A stretch of 11,671 nt of DNA from Paracoccaceae bacterium (GTDB taxonomy: Bacteria; Pseudomonadota; Alphaproteobacteria; Rhodobacterales; Rhodobacteraceae). Under the pieces are notes generated by a model that was given only the letters and a program-made list of their open reading frames with translations, ran no database searches and was not told the origin of the DNA. Numbering within the stretch: the stretch's first letter is position 1; each line of letters starts with the position of its first letter. Position numbers and translations under genes: made by a program. The DNA lies in NCBI GenBank assembly GCA_007121115.1, contig SKMI01000017.1, positions 1 to 11,671 of the forward strand, read 5' to 3'. Positions 1-6,609 of this stretch are shown in pieces.

Positions 1-251
1 ACCCGCTGACGCTGGACCCCGAGCACCTGCCGCGCCTGCCCAAGACCATTGACTTCACCGTGGACTACCTGCGCTCGGGCCTGCCGCGCGATGCCTATGC
101 GCGGGCGCGGATCAACCGCTCCGGGCGGCGCTATGCTTCCGTCCACGTCGAGGCCTGGCAGGACAATCGCGCGCGGCTCTTCGCGCAGGCGACGGGGCAT
201 TTCCTGATGCCGCAGGCCGGGGCAGGGGGTTTGTCCGGGGGGGCTGCGTGA
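1..251 (+). CDS. PaaI-like hotdog thioesterase, C-terminal part
   Basis: Only the last 82 codons are present (frame from base 3); the start lies left of the window. The visible residues read as the C-terminal half of a hotdog-fold acyl-CoA thioesterase of the PaaI/YbgC type: a strand with TIDFTVDYLRSG, then RARINRSGRRYASVHVEAW, then RLFAQATGHFLMP. This is the usual order of the last three antiparallel strands (shape of the substrate tunnel, R-x-G-R-R turn, final strand ending in A-x-G-x-F). Such enzymes hydrolyse acyl- or aryl-CoA thioesters in the cytoplasm; the substrate cannot be told here, and the catalytic residue in the N-terminal half is not visible. The stop overlaps the GTG start of the MATE gene by four bases (GTGA), which suggests co-transcription and translational coupling. 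The family call is from recognised motif pattern, not a search. Confidence 0.72.
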   Translation, partial: PLTLDPEHLPRLPKTIDFTVDYLRSGLPRDAYARARINRSGRRYASVHVEAWQDNRARLFAQATGHFLMPQAGAGGLSGGAA

Positions 252-1591
252 GCCAGACCGCCACCGTGCCGCTGACCCACCGGCGCGTCCTGAACATCGC
301 CGTGCCCATCGTGCTGGCCAATATCACCGTGCCGATCCTGGGCCTGGTGGACACGGGCGTTGTGGGGCAGATGGGCGAGGCCGCGCCCATCGGCGCCGTG
401 GGGCTGGGCGCGGTGGTGCTGACCACCGTCTACTGGATCTTCGGCTTTCTGCGCATGGGCACCACCGGGCTGGTGGCGCAGGCGCGCGGGGCGGGCGACG
501 TGGCCGAGACCGGCGCGATCCTGACCCGGTCGATGATGATCGGCCTTGGCGCAGGGCTGGCGATGATCGCGCTTCAAGGGCCGCTGGTCTGGGCGGCCTT
601 CAGCATCGCACCGGCCAGCGCCGAGGTCGAGAGCCTCGCCCGCGACTATCTGGCCATCCGCATCTGGGGCGCGCCGGCGACGATCTCGCTCTACGCGCTG
701 ACCGGCTGGCTGATCGCCACCGAACGCACGCGCGGGGTGCTGGTGCTGCAGTTCTGGATCAACGGGCTGAACATCGCGCTGGACCTGTGGTTCGTGCTGG
801 GCTTGGGCTGGGGCGTGCAGGGGGTGGCGATTGCCACGCTGATCGCCGAATGGTCGGGGCTGGTGTTCGGGCTTTGGCTTTGCCGGGCGGCGTTCTCGGG
901 TCGGCAGTGGCGCGACTGGCCAAGGGTCTTCGACCGCGCCCGCATCCGGCGGATGATGCAGGTCAATGGCGACATCATGCTGCGCTCGGTGGTGTTGCAG
1001 GCGTCCTTTACCGCGTTTCTGTTCATCGGTGCGGGGTTCGGCGATGTGGACCTGGCCGCCAATCAGGTGCTGCTGCAGTTCATGGCGGTGATCGCCTATG
1101 GGCTGGATGGTTTCGCCTTCGCCGCCGAGGCGCTGGTGGGGCAGGCGGTGGGTGCGCGGTCCATCGTTGCCATGCGCCGGGCGGGGATGATGACCAGTCT
1201 GTGGGGGCTTGGCACCTCGGTCGCGCTTTCGGCGGGGTTCTGGGCGCTGGGGCCATGGGCCATCGACGTGATGGCCAGGGACCCGGCGGTGCAGGAGGCG
1301 GCGCGGCTTTATCTGCCCTGGGTGGTGGCGGCGGCGGTGATCAGCCTTGCTGCCTACATGCTGGACGGCATCTACATCGGCGCCACCGGCACGCGGCAGA
1401 TGCGCAACACGGTGCTGTTTTCGGCGCTGTGCTACGCGGGCGCGATCTGGGCGCTGGTGCCGGTCTTCGGCAATCACGGGCTCTGGATGGCGCTCTTGCT
1501 GTTCAACGCGCTGCGCGGGGTCACGCTGGGGGTGATGTATCCGGGGCTGGAGCGGCAGTGTTTCGGCGCGCAGGCGCGGCGGGCGGCCTGA
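248..1591 (+). CDS. MATE family efflux transporter, DinF-like
   Basis: A 447-residue polytopic membrane protein, the normal length for a 12-helix MATE exporter that expels drugs or metabolites in exchange for Na+ or H+. The N-lobe begins with the DinF-type pattern N-I-A-V-P20 ... P29-x-L-G-L-V-D35-T-G-V-V-G, followed by MGTTGLVAQARGAG near residues 70-83. The C-lobe repeats it as GLDGFAFAAEALVGQAVGA (residues 285-303). N175 and D179, four residues apart in the likely fifth helix, match the spacing of the cation-coupling Asn/Asp pair of archaeal DinF-type MATEs, and D35 matches the first-helix Asp. The GTG start at 248 overlaps the stop of the upstream thioesterase. A G-rich run just upstream can act as a weak ribosome site, and coupling probably helps. 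Substrate unknown. The C-terminus is short and basic (QARRAA). Confidence 0.9.
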   Translation: MSQTATVPLTHRRVLNIAVPIVLANITVPILGLVDTGVVGQMGEAAPIGAVGLGAVVLTTVYWIFGFLRMGTTGLVAQARGAGDVAETGAILTRSMMIGLGAGLAMIALQGPLVWAAFSIAPASAEVESLARDYLAIRIWGAPATISLYALTGWLIATERTRGVLVLQFWINGLNIALDLWFVLGLGWGVQGVAIATLIAEWSGLVFGLWLCRAAFSGRQWRDWPRVFDRARIRRMMQVNGDIMLRSVVLQASFTAFLFIGAGFGDVDLAANQVLLQFMAVIAYGLDGFAFAAEALVGQAVGARSIVAMRRAGMMTSLWGLGTSVALSAGFWALGPWAIDVMARDPAVQEAARLYLPWVVAAAVISLAAYMLDGIYIGATGTRQMRNTVLFSALCYAGAIWALVPVFGNHGLWMALLLFNALRGVTLGVMYPGLERQCFGAQARRAA

Positions 1592-1648
1592 GCCCCTTGC
1601 ACCGGCGCGCCGCCCGCGTCATCTAGAGGCGGCACGGAAGGAGCGAGC

Positions 1649-2116
1649 ATGAGCAAGAGCCTGAAACGGGTGCGCGCCGCGCTGGAGGCTGCCGGGATCC
1701 CCCCCGACATCCGCGAGCCGGGCGAGACGCGGACCGCCGAGCAGGCGGCGGCGGCGGCAGGCTGCGCGCTGGACCAGATCGTCAAGTCGATCATCTTTCA
1801 GGGCCACGAGAGCGGGCGCATCTGCCTGTTCCTGACCGCAGGCGGCAACCGGGTCTGCGCCGACAAGGCATCCGCATTGGCGGGCGAGGCGCTGGACCGC
1901 GCCGACGCGGGCGCGGTGCGCGCGGCCACGGGCTTCGCCATCGGCGGGGTGGCGCCCATCGGCCACCTGAGCCCCAGCCCGACCTGGGCCGACCCGCGCC
2001 TGCTGGAATTTCCGCAGGTCTGGGCCGCCGCAGGCACGCCGCGCCACATCTTCGCCATCGACCCCGCGCGGCTGGTCGATCTGGCCGGGGCGCAGGTCGC
2101 GGAGTTCACCGCATGA
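1649..2116 (+). CDS. YbaK/ProX-type aminoacyl-tRNA deacylase
   Basis: A 155-residue single-domain protein of the YbaK/EbsC family, which hydrolyses mischarged aminoacyl-tRNAs in trans (for example Ala- or Cys-tRNA(Pro)) as translation quality control. The family marks visible are the near-invariant lysine in D-Q-I-V-K46-S-I-I-F, the strand CLFLTAGGNRV (59-69), and the G-G-V-A-P-I-G-H loop at residues 99-106 that lines the active site. The start is well set: ATG at 1649 has GGAAGGAG about seven bases upstream, 57 bases after the MATE stop. Its stop overlaps the next start as ATGA. Which misacylated tRNA it edits (YbaK-like Cys, ProXp-ala-like Ala, or other) cannot be decided from sequence reading alone. 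Confidence 0.88.
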   Translation: MSKSLKRVRAALEAAGIPPDIREPGETRTAEQAAAAAGCALDQIVKSIIFQGHESGRICLFLTAGGNRVCADKASALAGEALDRADAGAVRAATGFAIGGVAPIGHLSPSPTWADPRLLEFPQVWAAAGTPRHIFAIDPARLVDLAGAQVAEFTA

Positions 2117-2547
2117 GCCTGCCCGACCCGCAACTCTACCCCGAATTCTATGGCGATGTGCCGATCAAGCGCGCACTTGCCTGGCTGCTGGACACGGTTG
2201 TCACGCTGGTCCTCACGCTGGTCGCGGTTGTGATGACCCTGTTCGTCGGCGCCTTCATCTTTCCGGTGCTGTTTGCCGCCGTCAGCGTGGGGTATCGCAC
2301 CGTGATGCTGGCGCGCTACGGGGCGACGCTGGGCATGATGGTGACCGGGATCCGGCTGCGGTTTCTGGATGGTCGCCCGGTCGACCCGCCGACGGCGGCG
2401 CTCTACAGCCTTCTGCACGCAGGGATCATGTTCTTCGTGATCACGCAGATCGCCTCGATCGTCATGATCCTGGTCACGCCCTACCGGCAGGGGCTGCATG
2501 ATCTGGCGCTGAGCACCACCATGCTCAACCGGCCCGCAACCGACTGA
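2113..2547 (+). CDS. RDD family membrane protein
   Basis: A 144-residue integral membrane protein with the RDD-domain marks: R20 and D27 in the first helix (IKRALAWLLDTVV), a second hydrophobic segment at about 30-60, the conserved ATLGMMVTGIRL turn (71-82), then the last helix ending in Q-G-L-H-D130-L. Three hydrophobic segments are visible (about 20-45, 45-66, 95-122). RDD proteins are found in many bacteria; some are linked to ion or Na+/H+ movement, most have no assigned role, so none is assigned here. The ATG overlaps the YbaK stop (ATGA), so the pair is translated together. The next gene, bpt, follows after 90 bases with its own candidate promoter. Confidence 0.87.
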   Translation: MSLPDPQLYPEFYGDVPIKRALAWLLDTVVTLVLTLVAVVMTLFVGAFIFPVLFAAVSVGYRTVMLARYGATLGMMVTGIRLRFLDGRPVDPPTAALYSLLHAGIMFFVITQIASIVMILVTPYRQGLHDLALSTTMLNRPATD

Positions 2548-2575
2548 GTTGCCCGCACGATCCTGTAATCGGTGC

Positions 2576-2604
2576 TTGGCGAAGCGCCGCGCCCTTGCTA
2601 CCTT
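2576..2604 (+). promoter_or_regulatory. Candidate sigma-70 promoter for bpt
   Basis: TTGGCG at 2576-2581, a 17-base spacer, and TACCTT at 2599-2604. The -35 keeps the TTG core and the -10 keeps T, A and the last T. Transcription would begin near 2611, giving a leader of about 27 bases before the ATG at 2638. It sits in the short gap after the RDD gene. Seen by eye; not tested. Confidence 0.4.
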
Positions 2605-2637
2605 CAAACTACTGATGACACGGAGTCCTTCGCGCCT

Positions 2638-3510
2638 ATGCGCCACACCCTGCCGATCGCCCCGCAGTTCTATGTGACCGCGCCGCAACCCTGCCCCTAT
2701 CTGGAGGGGCGGATGGAGCGGAAGCTGTTCACGGCGCTGCAAGGCGACAATGCCGAGGCCATGAACGACACCCTGTCCAAGCAGGGGTTCCGGCGGTCGC
2801 AGAACGTGCTCTACCGCCCATCCTGCGCCGAATGCTCGGCCTGTCTTTCGGCGCGCATCCGGGTGGCCGATTTCACGCCCACACGCTCCATGCGCCGCAT
2901 CCTGCGCCGCAACCGTGATCTGGTGCGCGATGCCACCAGCCCCTGGGCGACCGAGGCGCAGTATGACCTGTTCCGCCGCTATCTGGACAGCCGCCACGCC
3001 GATGGCGGCATGGCCGATATGGACGTGTTCGAGTTCGCCGCGATGATCGAGGAAACGCCCGTGCGCTCGCGGGTGGTCGAATACTCCGCCCCGCGACAGC
3101 CGGGCAGCGGGCGCGATCTGGCGGCGGTGTGCCTGACCGATGTGCTCGATGACGGGCTGAGCCTCGTCTATTCCTTCTTCGACCCGGCCCGTGCGCGCGA
3201 CAGCCTGGGCACCTACATGATCCTTGATCACATCGAAATGGCGCGGGTTGCGGGGTTGCCCTTCGTCTATCTGGGCTATTGGGTGCCGGGCAGCGCCAAG
3301 ATGGACTACAAGGCCCGGTTCGACGCGCTGGAGGTCTATCATCAGGGCGAATGGCGCCGGATGCAGGACCCGGCAGAGTTCGAGGACACCACCCATCCGC
3401 TCTCGGTGCCGCCGATTTCCGAACAGGTCGCCCGGATCAGGCTTCCGGCCAGCATGCCTGCGACCGTGCGCATTCCCGGGGTCCGGGGCGGGCGGCGCAG
3501 CGCGCGCTGA
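2638..3510 (+). CDS. bpt: Aspartate/glutamate leucyltransferase (bacterial N-end rule)
   Basis: A 290-residue cytoplasmic aminoacyl-tRNA-protein transferase. Bacterial Bpt adds Leu from Leu-tRNA to proteins starting with Asp or Glu, making them substrates for ClpS/ClpAP; alphaproteobacterial copies are often labelled arginyltransferase. The N-terminal domain has P-C19-P-Y-L-E-G-R and G-F-R-R-S ... L-Y-R-P-S-C63-A-E-C66-S-A-C69, the conserved Cys cluster. The C-terminal GNAT-like domain carries VYSFFDPARARDSLGTYMIL (177-196) and YLGYWVPGSAKMDYKARF (211-228). I chose ATG 2638 over the in-frame GTG at 2572 because the shared family sequence starts at MRHTLPIAPQFY and because 2572 lies in the candidate -35 region. 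GGAG at 2622-2625 is a slightly distant ribosome site. Leucyl rather than arginyl specificity follows from the bacterial Bpt subfamily and is inferred. Confidence 0.92.
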   Translation: MRHTLPIAPQFYVTAPQPCPYLEGRMERKLFTALQGDNAEAMNDTLSKQGFRRSQNVLYRPSCAECSACLSARIRVADFTPTRSMRRILRRNRDLVRDATSPWATEAQYDLFRRYLDSRHADGGMADMDVFEFAAMIEETPVRSRVVEYSAPRQPGSGRDLAAVCLTDVLDDGLSLVYSFFDPARARDSLGTYMILDHIEMARVAGLPFVYLGYWVPGSAKMDYKARFDALEVYHQGEWRRMQDPAEFEDTTHPLSVPPISEQVARIRLPASMPATVRIPGVRGGRRSAR

Positions 3511-3700
3511 CGGCCTGTTCGGCACCGACAGATGGACTGACAAACGCGTTGAAAATCGCAAAGGGCGCATGGTGAACGCGCCATTCAATCCGTTTGCGGA
3601 TTCGCGCATGCGCCGGGGGCAGCCCCGAGCAAAAAGCGTGACAAGTCGCGGCTTCTGTGGTGCAATCAAACTGTCATGTATTCAGAACAGGAGGACGCAC
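3511..3700 (+). other. Intergenic region with two small hairpins
   Basis: A 190-base gap between bpt and the YdcH gene. It holds a weak inverted repeat GGCGC/GCGCC (3564-3568 and 3578-3582) and a perfect 6-bp hairpin AATCCG-TTTG-CGGATT (3587-3602). Neither is followed by a T-run, so neither is a convincing intrinsic terminator. No gene is supported here; a promoter for the YdcH gene must lie in it, but I could not settle on one. Confidence 0.4.
3689..3694 (+). promoter_or_regulatory. Strong ribosome binding site of the YdcH gene
   Basis: A perfect AGGAGG six bases before the ATG at 3701. It fixes the start of this very short gene, whose frame is open for a long way upstream without being coding. 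Confidence 0.8.
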
Positions 3701-3868
3701 ATGTCACTGAGCGCGCACGTCGAGGAACTCCGCAGGAAGCATGAAACCCTTTCGGATCAGGTGGAAAAGGCACAGCGGACCCCGGGCGCCGACCCCTACA
3801 AGATTGCCGAGATGAAGAAGCAGAAACTGCGTCTGAAGGAAGAGATTCACCGCCTCGCCGCCAACTGA
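3701..3868 (+). CDS. YdcH/DUF465 family small coiled-coil protein
   Basis: A 55-residue, highly charged helical protein starting MSLSAHVEELRRKHETLSDQ and ending in KLRLKEEIHRLAAN. The pattern of two charged helices joined by a short turn (TPGADPYKI, about 27-35) with the second helix K-K-x-K-L-x-L-K-E-E-I is that of YdcH/DUF465 proteins, which are common in alphaproteobacteria and have no established function. Heptad-like Leu/Ile spacing suggests an antiparallel coiled coil or oligomer. The perfect AGGAGG ribosome site argues for strong translation. It stands alone in its transcription unit: 190 bases separate it from bpt and a strong hairpin follows. The frame is open upstream to 3224, but that part overlaps bpt in another frame and is not coding. 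Confidence 0.87.
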   Translation: MSLSAHVEELRRKHETLSDQVEKAQRTPGADPYKIAEMKKQKLRLKEEIHRLAAN

Positions 3869-3943
3869 CCTGGGCGCGGGCTGGGTGCACCGCGGGACTG
3901 CGGGGTGCATCACGAGCGTAAAGTTTTTGATCTTGAATAAGAA

Positions 3944-3974
3944 AACGGCCCGCCAACGCGGGCCGTTGTTGTTT
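3944..3974. terminator. Bidirectional intrinsic terminator
   Basis: A perfect 10-bp stem, AACGGCCCGC (3944-3953) against GCGGGCCGTT (3958-3967), with a CAAC loop. On the plus strand it is followed by TGTTGTTT; on the minus strand it is followed by TTCTTATTC after the stem's own TT. It lies between the converging ydcH-like gene and phaB and can end both transcripts. Confidence 0.82.
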
Positions 3975-3993
3975 GTGGGGGTTGTTTGCGGGG
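3968..3993 (+). repeat. Tandem 13-bp direct repeat
   Basis: GTTGTTTGTGGGG (3968-3980) is followed directly by GTTGTTTGCGGGG (3981-3993): two copies, 12 of 13 bases identical, lying just after the terminator stem. Probably a small slippage duplication of the terminator tail. Confidence 0.7.
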
Positions 3994-4016
3994 GCGGGCG
4001 TGCCAGCCCGCGCGAC

Positions 4017-4739
4017 TCAGCTGAAGAACTGCGCCCCGTTGGCGCTGATGGTCGAGCCGTTGATGAAGCTCGCATCATCCGACACCAGGAAGGTCACGCA
4101 GCGCGCGATCTCCTCGGGCTCGCCCAGCCGTCCGGCGGGGATCTGCGCGATGATGCTTTCACGCACCTTTTCCGGCACCGCCATGACCATTTCCGTGGCG
4201 ATGTAGCCGGGGCAGACGGCGTTGGCGGTGATGCCCGCGCGCGCGCCTTCCTGCGCCAGCGAGCGGACGATGCCGATATCGCCCGCCTTGGTCGCGGCAT
4301 AGTTTACCTGCGCAAACTGGCCCTTCTGCCCGTTGACCGAGGAAATCACCACCACGCGCCCGAACTTGCGCTCGCGCATGCCGGGCCAGACGGGGTGGAT
4401 GGTGTTGAACACGCCGGTCAGGTTGGTGTCGATCACCGCCTTCCACTGATCGGGCGTCATCTTGTGGAACGGCGCATCCTTGGTGATGCCGGCATTGGCC
4501 ACCACGATCTCGATCGGGCCCAGATCGGCCTCGACCTGCGCGATCCCGGCCTTCGACGCCTCGTAATCCGCGACGTCCCACCTGTAGGTCTTGATCCCGG
4601 TTTCCCCGGTGAACTTGGACGCGGCTTCGTCGTTGCCGGCGTAGCTGGCCGCGACGGTGTAGCCCGCGTCCTTCAACGCCTTGGATATGGCCGCGCCGAT
4701 CCCGCGCGATCCGCCGGTGACAAGGGCAACTCTGGACAT
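4017..4739 (-). CDS. phaB: Acetoacetyl-CoA reductase (NADPH)
   Basis: A 240-residue short-chain dehydrogenase/reductase that reduces acetoacetyl-CoA to (R)-3-hydroxybutyryl-CoA, the monomer for poly-3-hydroxybutyrate. The Rossmann motif TGGSRGIG is at residues 8-15 and the N-A-G motif at 82-84. The catalytic triad is S134 (V-I-S-S-V-N-G), Y147 and K151 (Y-A-A-T-K), with the 13-residue Ser-Tyr spacing of PhaB. The stretch SSVNGQKGQF is characteristic of PhaB rather than of FabG. The start at 4739 is chosen over a longer in-frame ATG at 4760 because the family begins at MSRVALVTGG and because a strong GGAGGAG (4748-4754) lies eight bases upstream. It follows phaA in the same direction after 102 bases and is terminated by the hairpin at 3944-3967. 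Confidence 0.95.
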   Translation of the reverse strand: MSRVALVTGGSRGIGAAISKALKDAGYTVAASYAGNDEAASKFTGETGIKTYRWDVADYEASKAGIAQVEADLGPIEIVVANAGITKDAPFHKMTPDQWKAVIDTNLTGVFNTIHPVWPGMRERKFGRVVVISSVNGQKGQFAQVNYAATKAGDIGIVRSLAQEGARAGITANAVCPGYIATEMVMAVPEKVRESIIAQIPAGRLGEPEEIARCVTFLVSDDASFINGSTISANGAQFFS

Positions 4740-4792
4740 GATTCTCGCTCCTCCAGTCAATTCTTGAAAATAGTGCTAACCTGCAAGGGCGC

Positions 4793-4815
4793 GCTGCGCA
4801 ACATTGTTGCGCAGC
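4793..4815. repeat. Perfect 23-bp palindrome between phaA and phaB
   Basis: GCTGCGCAACA (4793-4803), one central T, and TGTTGCGCAGC (4805-4815) are exact reverse complements. In the phaA-phaB transcript this folds as a 10-bp stem with a 3-base loop, 26 bases after the phaA stop and 53 bases before the phaB start. There is no following U-run, so it is not a standard terminator. It could be an mRNA processing or stability hairpin, or a dimeric operator. Confidence 0.85.
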
Positions 4816-4841
4816 ACCTGCTCATGTGGACCCTGCAGGCG

Positions 4842-6014
4842 TCAGCGCTCCAGGCACATGGCGACACCCATGCCGCCGCCGATGCAGAGCGTGGCGATCC
4901 CCTTTTTCGCGTCGCGGCGCTGCATTTCGAACAGCAGCGTGTTCAGGATGCGCGCGCCGCTGGCGCCGATGGGGTGGCCGATGGCGATGGCGCCGCCATT
5001 TACGTTCACCACCTCGGGGTTCCAGCCCATGTCCTTGTTCACGGCGCAGGCCTGCGCGGCAAAGGCCTCGTTGGCTTCCACCAGGTCCAGATCCTCGGGC
5101 TTCCACCCGGCCTTCTCCAGCGCCTTGCGGCTGGCATGGATCGGCCCCACGCCCATGATCGACGGGTCCAGCCCGGCGGTGGCGTAGCTGGCGATGCGCG
5201 CCAGCGGCGTCAGGCCGCGGCGCTCGGCTTCCTCGGCGCTCATCAGCAGCGCCACGGCGGCGCCGTCATTGATGCCGCTGGCGTTCCCGGCAGTGACCGA
5301 GCCTTCCTTGGCAAAGGCCGGGCGCAGTTTCTGCATGTTCTCGATGGTGGCGCCGTGGCGAATGTATTCGTCCTGATCCACCGTCACCTCGCCCTTGCGG
5401 GTCTTGATGATGAAGGGCACGATCTCGTCGGCGAAGCGGCCCGCCTTCTGCGCGGCCTCGGCCTTGTTCTGGCTGGCGAGCGCGAATTCGTCCTGCTGCT
5501 CGCGACCGATCTGCCATTTCTGGGCCACGTTCTCGGCGGTCTGGCCCATGTGATAGCCGTTGAACGCATCCCACAGCCCGTCACGGATCATCGAATCGAT
5601 GAACTTGACGTCGCCCATCTTGTGACCCGCGCGCAGGTGGGCAACGTGGGGGCTCATGCTCATGTTTTCCTGCCCGCCGGCGGCGACGATGGCGGCATCG
5701 CCAAGCTGGATGTGCTGTGCGCCCAGCGCCACCGCCCGCAAGCCCGAGCCGCAAACCTGGTTGATCGACCAGGCGGCGGACTCGATGGGCAGGCCCGCGT
5801 TGACATGCGCCTGCCGCGCCGGGTTCTGGCCCTGACCGGCGGTCAGCACCTGCCCGAGGATGGTTTCGGACACCTCGGCCTTGTCGATGCCCGCGCGGGC
5901 CACCACGGCCTCCAGCGCGGCGGCGCCCAGGTCATGCGCCGGGGTGTTGGCGAAAGCGCCGTTGAACGAGCCCACGGCAGTCCGGGCGGCGGAAACGATA
6001 ACGACGTTGGTCAT
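4842..6014 (-). CDS. phaA: Acetyl-CoA C-acetyltransferase (PHB biosynthetic thiolase)
   Basis: A 390-residue biosynthetic thiolase that condenses two acetyl-CoA to acetoacetyl-CoA, the first step of PHB synthesis, in the cytoplasm. The nucleophile is C88 in I-N-Q-V-C-G-S-G. The second active-site group is H347 in G-H-P-I-G-A-S-G, and C377 in L-C-I-G-G-G-M-G is the acid/base cysteine. These are one residue off the classical Zoogloea numbering (89/348/378). Length and the CIGGGMGVAMCLER ending are typical of PhaA. The start has GAGAGAGGAG a few bases upstream on the minus strand. It is first in a phaA-phaB unit and divergent from hspQ across 268 bases. No phaC, phaP or phaR is in the window. 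Confidence 0.95.
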   Translation of the reverse strand: MTNVVIVSAARTAVGSFNGAFANTPAHDLGAAALEAVVARAGIDKAEVSETILGQVLTAGQGQNPARQAHVNAGLPIESAAWSINQVCGSGLRAVALGAQHIQLGDAAIVAAGGQENMSMSPHVAHLRAGHKMGDVKFIDSMIRDGLWDAFNGYHMGQTAENVAQKWQIGREQQDEFALASQNKAEAAQKAGRFADEIVPFIIKTRKGEVTVDQDEYIRHGATIENMQKLRPAFAKEGSVTAGNASGINDGAAVALLMSAEEAERRGLTPLARIASYATAGLDPSIMGVGPIHASRKALEKAGWKPEDLDLVEANEAFAAQACAVNKDMGWNPEVVNVNGGAIAIGHPIGASGARILNTLLFEMQRRDAKKGIATLCIGGGMGVAMCLER

Positions 6015-6122
6015 GGATGCTCCTCTCTCCAGAATGGCGGAGCCCCGATTCTCCGGTGGCGCCGAGGTCCGGGGGATTGGCCCCGGCCACCGGCGCGTGC
6101 GCGCTCCGCGCGTCGCGTCATC

Positions 6123-6151
6123 TGCTTACGCGGATGCGCCCGGATTTGCAA
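6123..6151 (-). promoter_or_regulatory. Possible phaA promoter
   Basis: On the minus strand TTGCAA (6151-6146), a 17-base spacer, then TAAGCA (6128-6123). The -35 is fair and the -10 poor, so this is a weak call. It overlaps the TGC-rich repeat described separately, a position suitable for repression. Confidence 0.2.
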
Positions 6152-6179
6152 TGCTGCGGCGCGGAAAGGCGCGCATTGC
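6148..6179. repeat. TGC-rich inverted repeat in the phaA-hspQ divergent region
   Basis: GCAATGC (6148-6154) and GCATTGC (6173-6179) are exact reverse complements separated by 18 G/C-rich bases. The left arm continues as TTGCAATGCTGC (6146-6157). It lies about midway between the divergent phaA and hspQ starts. TGC/GCA-rich sites are what the PHB regulator PhaR is reported to bind in Paracoccus and Rhodobacter; assignment to PhaR is inference. Confidence 0.4.
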
Positions 6180-6282
6180 GGCGGCGCTGTTTGGGGGCGC
6201 GGCACAGACTGTTTCGATGCCATCGTCCCTGCCGGAATGGACAACGCGTTCATCTGCGGTTAAGGAAAATGGTGAGGGAAAG

Positions 6283-6609
6283 ATGCATAAGACACACGCC
6301 AAATACCATCTGGGGCAAGTCGTCCGCCACCGTAAGCACCCGTTCCGGGGTGTGGTTTTCGATGTCGATGCAATGTTCTCGAACACCGAGGAATGGTATC
6401 AGTCCATCCCAGAGGGCAGCCGCCCGGCCAAGGACCAGCCGTTCTATCACCTGCTGGCCGAGAACGATCAGAGCTATTACATTGCCTATGTCTCGGAGCA
6501 GAACCTGGTCCCCGACGACACCGGGGAACCGGTGGAACATCCTGATTTGCAAGATATTTTCGGTGATTTTCAGGGTGGCTTCTACCAGCTTCAGGTCGAG
6601 CTGAACTGA
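6283..6609 (+). CDS. hspQ: Heat shock protein HspQ (YccV-like hemimethylated-DNA-binding domain)
   Basis: A 108-residue protein, the usual HspQ length, made of a single YccV-like beta-barrel domain. Recognisable stretches are KYHLGQVVRHRKHPFRGVVF (7-26), then DVDAMFSNTEEWYQSIP (28-43), the core PFYHLLAENDQSYYIAYVSE (53-72), QNLVPDD and the tail DIFGDFQGGFYQLQ. In enterobacteria HspQ is heat-induced, binds hemimethylated oriC DNA in vitro, and has been shown in Yersinia to be a substrate and specificity enhancer of the Lon protease. The role here is taken from those homologues. The start at 6283 follows GAGGGAAAG and matches the family N-terminus; the frame is open further upstream, but that part does not resemble HspQ. 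I could not find a clear sigma-32 promoter. Confidence 0.9.
   Translation: MHKTHAKYHLGQVVRHRKHPFRGVVFDVDAMFSNTEEWYQSIPEGSRPAKDQPFYHLLAENDQSYYIAYVSEQNLVPDDTGEPVEHPDLQDIFGDFQGGFYQLQVELN

Noticed and set aside
131..1477. Long open frame antisense to the MATE gene
   Set aside because: Its composition (runs of Arg, His, Gln, Pro, Asp) is typical of the reverse complement of a GC-rich gene; the sense strand encodes a clear MATE protein.
2572..2637. Upstream GTG start for bpt
   Set aside because: The added 22 residues do not belong to the family N-terminus and overlap a plausible promoter; ATG 2638 fits better.
3587..3602. AATCCG-TTTG-CGGATT hairpin as a terminator of bpt
   Set aside because: Only six pairs and no following T-run, so listed only as part of the intergenic description.
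1798..3669. 623-codon minus-strand open frame over YbaK, RDD and bpt
   Set aside because: Antisense shadow of three recognised genes in GC-rich DNA; no recognisable protein.
3224..3700. N-terminal extension of the YdcH protein
   Set aside because: Most of it overlaps bpt in another frame, and the AGGAGG before 3701 marks the true start.
3885..6263. 792-codon open frame on the plus strand across phaB and phaA
   Set aside because: It is antisense to two enzymes with intact active sites, and its translation has no domain and the His/Ala/Gly/Asp-rich composition of a shadow frame.
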